Assembly (NCBI RefSeq): GCF_027923905.1
Contig: NZ_AP026966.1
Span: forward strand, 3,473,001 to 3,537,000
Length of the DNA: 64,000 nt
Source: Massilia varians
GTDB taxonomy: Bacteria > Pseudomonadota > Gammaproteobacteria > Burkholderiales > Burkholderiaceae_D
Direction: 5' to 3'
This document shows, piece after piece, positions 1 to 8,300 of the stretch. The translations under genes were made by a program, and so were the position numbers. Each line of letters starts with the position of its first letter. Position 1 is the first letter of the stretch. The notes below the pieces were generated by a model. The model made no database searches. It was not told the DNA's origin and saw only the letters and a program-made list of their open reading frames with translations.

Positions 1-62
1 CAAACGCGCATTCGGGCGCCAGACTACGCTGCCGGAACAATCACCACGACAAGGAGAACGGC

Positions 63-788
63 ATGTTGACCGATATCGCTCGCGGCGCCGTGGCGGCCGC
101 CGTTTTTGTCCTGCTGAGCGCACCCGCCGCCGTTGCGGCACAGGAGAGCCGGGCTGGCCAGGGCACGCCGAATGCCGCGCAGCCTGCCGAAACCGGGGCC
201 CAGCGCAAGGAAACGGCCGCCCGGCGCGTGGCCGACGCCGCGGGTGTGGCACGGACCATGGCGGCAACGCCAGCAATCGCCGCGCTGCTGGGCCGGGCGC
301 GCGGGGTGTACATCGTTCCCACCTATGGGCGCGCCGCGCTTGGTCTCGGCGCCGAGGGCGGCTCGGGCGTGCTGATGACGCGCCACGCGGACGGCCGCTG
401 GGGCAATCCCGTGTTCTATACCATCGGCGGGATCAGCCTCGGACTCCAGGCCGGCGCCGAGGGCGGGCCTTTTGCCCTGCTCCTGATGAACCAGAAGGCG
501 GTCGACCACTTCCGCAAGCGCAACAATTTTTCGCTCAACGCCGACGCTGGCCTGACCGTGATCAACTATGCGCGCATGGCGCAGGGCACGACCGCAGGGG
601 ACGTGGTGGTCTGGTCGGGCAGCAAGGGCTTGTTCGGCAATGCGGCGACGATCGCCATCGACGGCATCCGCTACAACCAGCGTCTGACCCACGCCTATTA
701 CGGCAAGCCGATCACGGCTCTAGAAGCGATGGACGGCGGCACGCCGGAGCCGCAGTCCGAGCCGTTGCGCACGGCGCTCGGCAAGTAG
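63..788 (+). CDS. SYLF-domain (YSC84-like) secreted lipid-binding protein
   Basis: This 241-residue protein begins with a Sec-type signal peptide (charged start, hydrophobic run, cleavage near AVAAQ at about residue 27). The rest matches the SYLF/DUF500 family: a GVYIVPTYG segment near residue 83, then glycine-rich strands containing GGSGVLM, GGISLGLQAG and a late GLFGNAATIA. In this family the fold binds lipids, and bacterial members are usually periplasmic or outer-membrane associated; the molecular role is not established. The start at 63 is supported by AAGGAG a few bases upstream. The gene is convergent with the transporter genes on the minus strand that end at 799. Family assignment is confident; function is not. 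Confidence 0.85.
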   Translation: MLTDIARGAVAAAVFVLLSAPAAVAAQESRAGQGTPNAAQPAETGAQRKETAARRVADAAGVARTMAATPAIAALLGRARGVYIVPTYGRAALGLGAEGGSGVLMTRHADGRWGNPVFYTIGGISLGLQAGAEGGPFALLLMNQKAVDHFRKRNNFSLNADAGLTVINYARMAQGTTAGDVVVWSGSKGLFGNAATIAIDGIRYNQRLTHAYYGKPITALEAMDGGTPEPQSEPLRTALGK

Positions 789-798
789 GCGCTTGGCC

Positions 799-1923
799 TC
801 AGCGCGGCCGCAGCGCCGCGCCGAAGCGCGCCAGGCCCAGCGCGAACAGCAGCGTGCCGATTCCCAACAGCGCCAGCATGGGCCGCCATACCACCTCGCT
901 CCCGGCGCCACGGAACAGGATCGCCTGGCTGATGTCCACGAAATGGGTGGTCGGCGCCAGCAGCATCAGGTCGCGCAGCACCGGAGGAATGCTCTCGCGC
1001 GGCGTGGTCGCACCCGACAGCATCTGGAGCGGCAGCAGCGCCAGGATCACCAGCAGAGCGAACTGCGGCATGCCGCGCGCACTGGCTGCCATCAGGATGC
1101 CGAGCGAGGTGGTGGCGAACAGGTGCAGCGCCAGCCCGAGCAGGAACAGCGGCAAGGAGCCCTGCAGGCCAACCTGCAACAGGCCGCGCAGCACCACCAG
1201 CAAGGCCACCAGCGTCGCCAGCATCACCACCGCGGCCATCGACCATAGCTTGGCCAGCAGGATTTCCGCACCGCGCACCGGCATCGCCAGCAGGTGCTCG
1301 ACCGTGCCGTGCTCGCGCTCGCGGATAAGGGCGGCGCCGCTGAGGATGACCGACAGCATGGTGACATTGTTGATCAGCTCCATCAGGCCGCCGAACCAGC
1401 CGGGCGTGAGCGCGGGGTTGAAGCGCGCCCGAACCGTCAACGCGACGGGCGCGGCCTCCTGCACCCGCACGCCGCGCACGAAGGCCGTTACTTCGCCCAG
1501 CGCGATCTGCTCGACGTAGCCGCTGCCGGAGAATGCCTGGCTCATGCGGGTGGCGTCGACGTTCAACTGCAGCGCCGCCGCGCGCCCGGCCAGCACCCGG
1601 CGCTGGAAGCCGGCCGGGATCACCAGCACGAAGGTGGCGCTGCCGCGGTCCAGGCGCGCATCGAGCTCCCTCAGCCCGATCGTCTCGGGCGGGATGAACT
1701 GCGGCGCCAGAAATGCCTGGCGGATGCGCAGCGACAGCGCCGATCCGTCCTCGTCGACGATGGCGAGCGAGGTGCGGCTCAAGGTATCGGGCTGGGCGGT
1801 CGCGCCAAGATACACTGCCGCGGTGAAGCTGTAGACGATCAGGCCCAGCAGAACCGGGTCGCGCAACAGGCTCCACCATTCCTTGATGCCGAGGCGCCAC
1901 ACCTTGTTCCAGGACAGATTCAC
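799..1923 (-). CDS. yhhJ: ABC-2 type permease, YhhJ-like
   Basis: This 374-residue integral membrane protein has the ABC-2 permease layout: one N-terminal membrane segment (about residues 25-45), a large extracytoplasmic domain to about 175, then five or six membrane helices to the end. The family motif LSGATTPRESIP lies before the last helices. It is the last gene of a minus-strand set HlyD-like, RbbA-like, YhhJ-like, matching the E. coli yhiI-rbbA-yhhJ arrangement, where the proteins are predicted to form an export system. Only 1 base separates it from the upstream gene, so translation is probably coupled. The upstream ATPase gene is disrupted, so this permease may no longer have a working partner. 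Confidence 0.85.
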   Translation of the reverse strand: MNLSWNKVWRLGIKEWWSLLRDPVLLGLIVYSFTAAVYLGATAQPDTLSRTSLAIVDEDGSALSLRIRQAFLAPQFIPPETIGLRELDARLDRGSATFVLVIPAGFQRRVLAGRAAALQLNVDATRMSQAFSGSGYVEQIALGEVTAFVRGVRVQEAAPVALTVRARFNPALTPGWFGGLMELINNVTMLSVILSGAALIREREHGTVEHLLAMPVRGAEILLAKLWSMAAVVMLATLVALLVVLRGLLQVGLQGSLPLFLLGLALHLFATTSLGILMAASARGMPQFALLVILALLPLQMLSGATTPRESIPPVLRDLMLLAPTTHFVDISQAILFRGAGSEVVWRPMLALLGIGTLLFALGLARFGAALRPR

Positions 1924-1924
1924 G

Positions 1925-4616
1925 TTAGCGCTCCTGGCGCGGCAGGACCAGGATCGCCAGGCCGAGGATCACGGGAAGCGCCGCCAGCAGGGCCAGGAAA
2001 TCGGCGCGCAGGTCGCTCCAGCCGAGCGCCTTCGAGAATACGCCGCGGGCAATGCTCAGCATGTGGGTGGCCGGGTAGCTTTCCCCGATCAGCCTGCCGA
2101 CGCCCCCCAGCGTCTCGACCGGGTTGATCAGGCCGCCGAACTGGATCGCCGGCAGCATGGTGCCGATCATGGTGAGGAAGATCGCGGCGATCTGGCTGCG
2201 GGTGAAAGCCGAGGCCAGCAGGCCGATCCCGGTCGAGCAGATGCAGAACAGGAAGGCCGCCGCGCTCAAGGCCGCCAGGCTGCCCTTGAGCGGCACCCCG
2301 AACAGCGTCACGGCCAGCAGCGTCATCAAGGCGAAGTTCAGCATGGCCAGCAGCACGTAGGGCGCCGCCTTGCCGAGCAGGAATTCACTGCGCCGCAAGG
2401 GCGTGACGTACAGGTTCACGATCGGCCCCATTTCCTTCTCGCGCACGACCGCCAGCGCGGCCTGCATGGCCGGCAGGTTCAGCAGCAGCAGGGCAATGAT
2501 CGCCGGTACCATGGCTGGCAGGCTGCGCACGTCGGGGTTGTAGCGAAAGCGCGTCTCGACACGGGCGGGCAGCGCTCCCGCACCCGCGCCCGGGGCGCCG
2601 GCCATGGCGGCGCGGCTGCGCAGCCAGTGCGCGTGCATGCCCCGCACATAGGCTTCGGCCGTTTCGGCGCGGGGCGGATTGGCGCCGTCGATCCAGGCCC
2701 CGATCTCGACCTGGCGGCCGCGCTGCAGCGCACGGGCGAAACCGGGCGGGATCTCGATCGCCAGCGCCAGTTCGCCCGAGCGCATCCGGCGGTCCAGGTC
2801 GGCGTAGTCCGCCAGCGGCGGCCGCTCGCTGAAGTAGCGCGAGCCGGACAGGTTCAGCGCATAGTCGCGGCTGAGGGCCGTGGCGTCGCGGTCGAGCACT
2901 GCATAAGGCAAGTCTTCGACGTCCATGTTCAGGCCATAGCCGATCACGATCATCAGCAGCAGCGAGCCCAGCGTCGCCAGCAGCGCCCGCACCGGGTCGC
3001 GCAACAGCTCCAGGCTCTCGCGGCGGCTGCAGGCAGCGGTGCGCCGCAGCCAGCCGAAGCGCGCATCAGGCTGCGGCCGGGACGGCGGCAGCGCGGGCGC
3101 CGGCCGGCCCGCTTCGGGGTCGCTGTCGCACAGCCAGGCCACGAAGGCCTGCTCCAGGCTGGCCGCGCCGCGCTCGCGCTGGAGAGCGGCAGGCGCGCCG
3201 CAGGCCAGCACCCGGCCGGCGTGCATCAGCGCCACCCGGTCGCAGCGCTGGGCCTCGTTCATGAAGTGGGTCGAGATGAAGATCGTCACCCCTTCATGGC
3301 GCGACAGGGCCAGCATCTCGGCCCAGAAGGCGTCGCGCGACGGCGAGCGACAGGCGCTGGCGCACCCCCAAGGGCAGCGCATCCGGCATGGCGTCGAGCA
3401 CGGGCTCCAGCCCGAAGCGCCGCGCCAGGTCGGCGCAGCGGCGGCGCCCGCTGTCTTCGGGCAAATCGAACAGGCGCGCGTGCAGCAGCAGGTTCTGGCG
3501 CACGCTCAGCTCATGGTAGAGGGAAAACCCCTGCGACATATAGCCGACCCGGCGCCGGGCGCCGAGGTCGTGGCGGTCCACCTGCCGGCCCAGCACCCGG
3601 GCTTCGCCGCTGCTCGGTGCCAGCAGCCCGGTCAACATCTTCATGATGGTGCTCTTGCCGCAGCCGTTGGAGCCGATGAAACCGAAGATCTCGCCACGCG
3701 CGATGTGGAAGCTCACCTCGTGCACCGCGACGAACTCGCCGAAGCGGCGCGAGAGTCTGTGCGCCTCGACCGCCGGCGCGCCGTCTTCCGCCGGCGGCGC
3801 CTGCTGCGCCTGCGCGCCAAGCTCGCGCAGCGCCGGGCGCGCGGCCGCGCGCGCGGGCGGCAGCAGCGCCACGAAGGCTGATTCCAGGTCAGGGCATCCG
3901 CTGCGCGCCAGCAGCGCCGCGGGGCTGCCCGCCGCCAGTACCCGGCCGGCGTCGAGCGCCACCAGCCAGTCCATCCGGCCGGCCTCCTCCATATAGGCGG
4001 TGGCCACCAGCACGCTCAGGCCGGGGCGCGCGCGGCGGATGGCCCCGATCAGCTCCCAGAACTGCACCCGCGCGAGCGGGTCGACCCCGGTGGTCGGCTC
4101 GTCGAGGATTAATAAGTCAGGCTCATGAATGAGGGCGCAGCATAAGCCCAGCTTCTGCTTCATGCCGCCCGACAGCAGTCCGGCCGGGCGCGCCAAAAAG
4201 GGATGCAGGCCGGTACTGCGGCTCAACAAATCGATACGGGCGCGCGCCGCCGGCGTGTCCAGCCCGAACAGGCGGGCGAAGAACTGCAGGTTTTCCTCGA
4301 CCGTGAGGGCAGCGTACAGGTTGCGGCCCAGGCCCTGCGGCATGTAGGCGATGCGCGGGCTGACCCGGGTGCGAAAGCCGGCGTCGCCGATGTCCCCGCC
4401 CAGCACCTCGACCCGGCCGTGGCGGAAACGCCGCGCGCCGGCCAACACTGCGAGCAGGCTCGACTTGCCGACCCCGTCCGGCCCGATCAGGCCCGTCATC
4501 GCGCCGCCCGGGAATGCAAGATCGACATTGTCCAACGCGAGTACGCGCCTGTAATGCAGGCTCAGCCCGGCCACGCGCGCGCACGGCGGGATGGAGGGCG
4601 CCGTGTCCCCATTCAT
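1925..4616 (-). pseudogene. rbbA: rbbA-like ABC ATPase/permease, broken by a deletion and frameshift
   Basis: Two reading frames together make one RbbA-type protein (two ABC domains plus an ABC-2 permease, about 900 residues). The upstream piece (4616 down to 3294) has a complete first ABC domain ([29 protein letters not shown]) and a second domain with GSNGCGKST and the signature [11 protein letters not shown]. It then shifts frame and stops. The downstream frame (1925-3382) resumes at [10 protein letters not shown]-loop FISTHFMNE, followed by the permease. Comparison with the family shows that about 22 residues containing the second Walker B and D-loop are absent at about 3330-3350, and the net loss is not a multiple of three. 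Short GTCGCG-like homology at the junction suggests slipped deletion. The gene overlaps the upstream hlyD-like gene by 4 bases (ATGA). It is probably non-functional as a full protein; an assembly error is less likely because a whole motif is missing. Confidence 0.8.
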
Positions 4617-5701
4617 TGCCCGCTCCGCAAGGCCAGCGTCGGCGGCCAGGGGACACGCCGGTCGAGGCGCACCCAGGCCACCCCCGGCACTCCAGCCTTG
4701 ACATAGTCGGCATAGCGCGACAGCACCTGGCGGTCGACCTGGGCCTTGACGCGGAACATCAGCTTCTGGCGCTCGCTGGCCGTTTCCACCGACTTCGGGG
4801 TGAACTGGGCAGCGCTGGCGACATAGCTTACCCTGGCCGGCACAATGAAGCCGGGAGCGGTGTCCAGCTGCAGGCGCACCTCGGCGCCGAGCGCAACGCG
4901 GCCGGCGGCCGTCTCCGGAACGAAAAAGCTCATGAAGACGTCGGTCAGGTCGATCAGGTTCAGCACCGTCCCGCCGCCGGCCAGCACTTCGCCCGGCTGG
5001 GCCACGCGGTACTGGATGCGTCCGGCGCGGGGAGCGGTCAGCGCCAGCTCGCGCAGGTCGGCGTCGATGCGGGCGGTGGCGGCCACCGCCACCTCCACAT
5101 TCGAGCGCGCCTCCACCACCTGGGCCTGGGCCGCCTCGACTGCGGCAGATGCCGCCTCGCGCTGCGCCCGCGCCGCCATGACCGCCGCCTGCGCGCCGCG
5201 CACCCGCGCCTCGTCATCGTCCAGCTCCTGCGACGCCACCGCACCGGCGCCGGCCAGCGTGACGGAGCGCCGCAGGCGCCTGCCTGCGGCATCCAGTTCG
5301 CTTTCGCGCTGCACGACGCCGGCCGCCGCCGCAGCCTCGTCGCTGCGCCGCATCGCCAGGCCCGCCTGCGCCTGCGCCACCGCGTCGCGTGCCTGACGTT
5401 CACGCGCCACCGTCTCGGCCCGTTGCGCCAGCAGGGACTGCGCATCCATGCGCGCCAGCACCTGGCCGGCCGCGACCATGTCGCCCTCCTCCACCAGCAC
5501 TTCGGCAACGCGTCCGGGCAGGCGGGTGGCGATATCGATCTCGGTCGCTTCGATGCGGCCGTTGCCACTGACGAAACCCGGCCCGGGCTCCTGCTGGCGC
5601 GCCAGCCGCCACGGGCCGAGCGTCGCGCCGATGGCCAGCAGCGCCACCAGCGCCAATAGCCCGGCGCCGAGGCGCCACCCGCGCTGGGCCGTCGTCGTCA
5701 T
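4613..5701 (-). CDS. HlyD-family periplasmic adaptor, YhiI-like
   Basis: This 362-residue membrane-fusion protein has one N-terminal membrane anchor (about residues 9-28), a biotinyl-lipoyl-like half motif ([14 protein letters not shown] near residue 63), a long alanine-rich alpha-helical hairpin (about 95-210), the returning lipoyl half ([13 protein letters not shown]) and a beta-barrel domain. It would bridge an inner-membrane ABC exporter to the outer membrane. Its stop overlaps the start of the rbbA-like gene by 4 bases, and it begins 12 bases after the alcohol dehydrogenase gene ends, so it is probably co-transcribed from the hemerythrin-like gene onward. The reading frame is intact although its ATPase partner is broken. 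Confidence 0.85.
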   Translation of the reverse strand: MTTTAQRGWRLGAGLLALVALLAIGATLGPWRLARQQEPGPGFVSGNGRIEATEIDIATRLPGRVAEVLVEEGDMVAAGQVLARMDAQSLLAQRAETVARERQARDAVAQAQAGLAMRRSDEAAAAAGVVQRESELDAAGRRLRRSVTLAGAGAVASQELDDDEARVRGAQAAVMAARAQREAASAAVEAAQAQVVEARSNVEVAVAATARIDADLRELALTAPRAGRIQYRVAQPGEVLAGGGTVLNLIDLTDVFMSFFVPETAAGRVALGAEVRLQLDTAPGFIVPARVSYVASAAQFTPKSVETASERQKLMFRVKAQVDRQVLSRYADYVKAGVPGVAWVRLDRRVPWPPTLALRSGQ

Positions 5702-5713
5702 GGGAAGCAGGAC

Positions 5714-6769
5714 CTAGGGCACGATCGCCACTTTCAGTACGCCATCGCGCTGGTTGGCGAACAGCTCGTAGGCTTCCTCGATCCGGTCGAGGGGGAAACG
5801 GTGCGTGACGAGGGGCCGCAAATCGACCCGGCCCGACGCCACGATATTCATCAGGCGCTGCATGCGATGCTTGCCGCCCGGACACAGCGTCGTGATCAGC
5901 TTGTGGTCGCCCAGCCCGGCGGCGAAGGCGTCCACCGGCAGGCCCAGCTTGCCGGAGTACACGCCCAGGCTCGACAGGGTCCCGCCCGGCTTGAGGGCGC
6001 GCAGGCAGCTCTCGAAGGTCTGCTGGGTGCCGAGCGCCTCGATCGTCACGTCGGCGCCCTGCCCGTCGGTCAGCGCGAGGATGGCCTGGACCGGATCGGT
6101 AGTCCGGTAGTCGATGACGTGGTCCGCGCCCAGCCGTTTGGCCATCTCGAGCCGCGCCGGCACGGTGTCGACCGCGATGATCCGGCTGGCGCCGCGCAGC
6201 CGCGCCCCGGCGGTCGCGCACAGGCCGATCGGCCCCTGTGCGAACACCGCCACCGTATCGCCGATGCGGATCGCGCCGTTCTCGGCGCCGCCGAAGCCGG
6301 TGCTCATGATGTCGGGGCACATCAAGACTTGCTCGTCGCTGAGCCCGCTTGGTACGGGGGCCAGGTTCGCGCTTGCGAACGGCACCCGCACGTACTCGGC
6401 CTGGCAGCCGTCGATGGTATTGCCGAAGCGCCAGCCCCCCATTGCACGGCCCCCGCACTGCGACTGGTGCGCTTCCAGGCAGGCATAACATTGGCCGCAG
6501 GGCGTAATCGCGCCGACCACGACACGTTGTCCGAGCGAATAACCCGCCACGCCCGCGCCGAGCTCGGCGATGACGCCGACGGGTTCGTGTCCGATGGTCA
6601 GACCGGGCTCGACCGGATATTCGCCTTTCAGGATATGGACGTCGGTCCCGCAAATGGTCGTCATCGTCACCTTGACGATGGCTTCGCCGGGACCTGCCCG
6701 CGGCACCGGCTTGCGCTCGAGCGCAATCCGCCCGGGCCCGGTGAATACTGCCGCTTTCATCATTTCCAT
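5714..6769 (-). CDS. Zinc-dependent secondary-alcohol dehydrogenase-like protein
   Basis: This 351-residue medium-chain dehydrogenase has the catalytic-zinc set (ICGTDVH and the following GHEP), a structural zinc loop with the four cysteines of CGQCYACLEAHQSQC, and an NAD(P)-binding Rossmann core (about residues 170-300). Segments such as IGHEPVGVIAELG, GNTIDGCQAEYV and MSTGFGGAE resemble bacterial isopropanol/secondary alcohol dehydrogenases, so interconversion of a short secondary alcohol and a ketone is the best guess. The start at 6769 (MEMMKA) is preceded by GGGAG five bases upstream. It lies 28 bases after the universal stress protein gene and 12 bases before the HlyD-like gene, in an apparent FNR-controlled operon. 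Substrate is unproven. Confidence 0.85.
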   Translation of the reverse strand: MEMMKAAVFTGPGRIALERKPVPRAGPGEAIVKVTMTTICGTDVHILKGEYPVEPGLTIGHEPVGVIAELGAGVAGYSLGQRVVVGAITPCGQCYACLEAHQSQCGGRAMGGWRFGNTIDGCQAEYVRVPFASANLAPVPSGLSDEQVLMCPDIMSTGFGGAENGAIRIGDTVAVFAQGPIGLCATAGARLRGASRIIAVDTVPARLEMAKRLGADHVIDYRTTDPVQAILALTDGQGADVTIEALGTQQTFESCLRALKPGGTLSSLGVYSGKLGLPVDAFAAGLGDHKLITTLCPGGKHRMQRLMNIVASGRVDLRPLVTHRFPLDRIEEAYELFANQRDGVLKVAIVP

Positions 6770-6797
6770 GGAAGCTCCCGTTGGTAGGAGAAAACAG

Positions 6798-7634
6798 TCA
6801 GCGCGCCATCAGTACGGCCATCGTGGCCTCCTGCAGTACCTTCCTGGTGACGCCCCCGAGGAACAGTTCGCGAAACTGCGAGTGCCCGTAGCAGCCGATG
6901 ACGAGCAGATCGTAGGCCTCCTGGGTGGCCAGCGTGAGCAGGGCCTGTCCCCCATCGATATGGCGGTCGAAGGCGATGATCTCGGCCTGGACGTCGTGCC
7001 GCGCGAGGAAGGCGGCCAGGTCGGCCTTTTGCTGTGCGTCGCCGAGGTCGGTGTCGCCGGGCGAGCGAAAGGAGACGAGCGTCACGCGCACCGCCCGCCG
7101 CATCAGGGGCAGCGCGGCCAGCAGTGCGGCCGATGCTTCCTTGCTGCCATTCCAGGCGACCAGCACGTGCCGCCCCATGAAATGCGGGACCGGCGCGCAG
7201 GGAACCACCAGCACCGGGCGGGCGCAGGTGAAGGCCACGTACTCGGGTATGCGCCCGACGGTTTCGGCCAGGGCTTCGGTCAGGTCCTCCTGGCTGACGA
7301 CGACCAGGTCGGCGTAGCGTCCCATGCGCGCCAGGGCTTCGCTGGCGAGGTCGCAGACCAGCCGCTTCTCGTGCACGACGCCGGTCTCGCTGGCCAGCGC
7401 GGCGAAGCCGTGGAGCGCACGCGTTGCGGTCTCGTGCAGGGGGCTGAAATAGCTGGCTTCGAGACTGCCGGGGACCGCTCGGTAGCCGTCCGGGAACACC
7501 TCGCGCGAGACGCCGATGGCCGCGACACCGATCAGGTGCGCCTCGTGCTCGACAGCCAGCCTGGCCGCGATCCGAATCCGCTGCGGCGCATGCCGCGACG
7601 CGTCGGCATGCACGATGATGGTCCTGTAGCTCAT
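6798..7634 (-). CDS. Universal stress protein, tandem UspA domains
   Basis: This 278-residue protein carries two UspA folds. The N-terminal copy (about 1-145) begins MSYRTIIVHADAS and has lost an obvious ATP-binding glycine motif. The C-terminal copy (about 148-278) has VLVAWNGSKEASAAL and ends with the family-like pattern VIGCYGHSQFRELFLGGVTRKVLQ. Two-domain Usp proteins are typical of oxygen- and energy-stress responses. The start is strongly supported by AAGGAGGAG just upstream. It follows the hemerythrin-like gene by 32 bases and precedes the alcohol dehydrogenase by 28, so it is likely part of the operon downstream of the FNR-type box at 8188. Confidence 0.9.
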   Translation of the reverse strand: MSYRTIIVHADASRHAPQRIRIAARLAVEHEAHLIGVAAIGVSREVFPDGYRAVPGSLEASYFSPLHETATRALHGFAALASETGVVHEKRLVCDLASEALARMGRYADLVVVSQEDLTEALAETVGRIPEYVAFTCARPVLVVPCAPVPHFMGRHVLVAWNGSKEASAALLAALPLMRRAVRVTLVSFRSPGDTDLGDAQQKADLAAFLARHDVQAEIIAFDRHIDGGQALLTLATQEAYDLLVIGCYGHSQFRELFLGGVTRKVLQEATMAVLMAR

Positions 7635-7666
7635 TGGTCTCCTCCTTTTGGCGGTGTCGCCGGAAA

Positions 7667-8119
7667 CTAGGCCTGGCGCCGGCGCCGTCCCGCCCCATGC
7701 GGTATGGCGCGTCCAGGCAGCGGTCCCTGCGCCCCCGGCGAGCCGCGCGCCGTGGCCAGCATGCGCAGGCCGCAGAAGCGATGCAGCGACAGCAGGTCCG
7801 GCAGGGCCGCCACGACCTCCCGGCCCAGGCCCAGGTCGCCGGCCTCCACCCGCGGCGCCGCATGGTGCAGGGCACTGAGCAGCAAGGCATTGTCGCGGCG
7901 CTGCTCGACCACCCCGGGGAAGCCGATCGCATCCATCAGCGCCTCCTCATGGCGGAAGGCGGCCTCGATGGCAGCGGCCAGTTGCACGAACGCCGCGGCA
8001 AAACGCGCGTCAGGCTCGCCCCCGACCCTACGGACCTGTTCCAGCAGCAGCTTGCGCGCATGCGCCAATGCGCGGACAATCGTCCGGGCGGCCTGTGCGG
8101 GTCGTGACGAGGGGAGCAT
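7667..8119 (-). CDS. Hemerythrin-like protein with most metal ligands replaced
   Basis: This 150-residue helical protein aligns by eye with bacteriohemerythrins: FRHEEALM fits HFxxEExxM, GFP fits the xxP turn, and LLSLHR fits the last helix. Where the family has P-x4-H-x3-H, this protein has P-GVVE-Q-RRD-N, and the final HxxxxD aspartate is also absent. A normal di-iron oxygen site is therefore unlikely, although a stray HH pair (SALHHA) follows. The C-terminus is rich in Arg/Gly/Ala. It is the first gene of the minus-strand operon and starts 69 bases from the FNR-type palindrome. It may be a sensor or scaffold remnant rather than an oxygen carrier. Family call is moderate; ligand loss is read directly from the sequence. 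Confidence 0.6.
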   Translation of the reverse strand: MLPSSRPAQAARTIVRALAHARKLLLEQVRRVGGEPDARFAAAFVQLAAAIEAAFRHEEALMDAIGFPGVVEQRRDNALLLSALHHAAPRVEAGDLGLGREVVAALPDLLSLHRFCGLRMLATARGSPGAQGPLPGRAIPHGAGRRRRQA

Positions 8120-8187
8120 GGTAAAACCTCGTATGACGTTGAACGGGGTACAGGTGGCAGTCTCCTCCTCTCCCCCTTGCCCTGTAT

Positions 8188-8201
8188 TTGATCTAGATCA
8201 A
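8188..8201. promoter_or_regulatory. FNR/Anr-type binding site
   Basis: TTGATCTAGATCAA is a perfect 14-bp match to the FNR/Anr/FixK consensus TTGAT-N4-ATCAA. It lies between divergent genes: its centre is about 75 bases from the hemerythrin-like start at 8119 and about 106 bases from the acyl-CoA synthetase start at 8301. Either distance allows a class II site at -41.5 with a short leader, so it could drive both directions. Regulation by an oxygen-sensing FNR homologue is inferred from the motif. Confidence 0.8.
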
Positions 8202-8300
8202 ATAGGCAACGATCACTGCAAGACCGTACCCGATGGTCAAAGGAGTTGTCGTCCAGCCTCGTCAGGCAAGGGCGTTCGGCGCCAACCGGCAGGAGAATCC

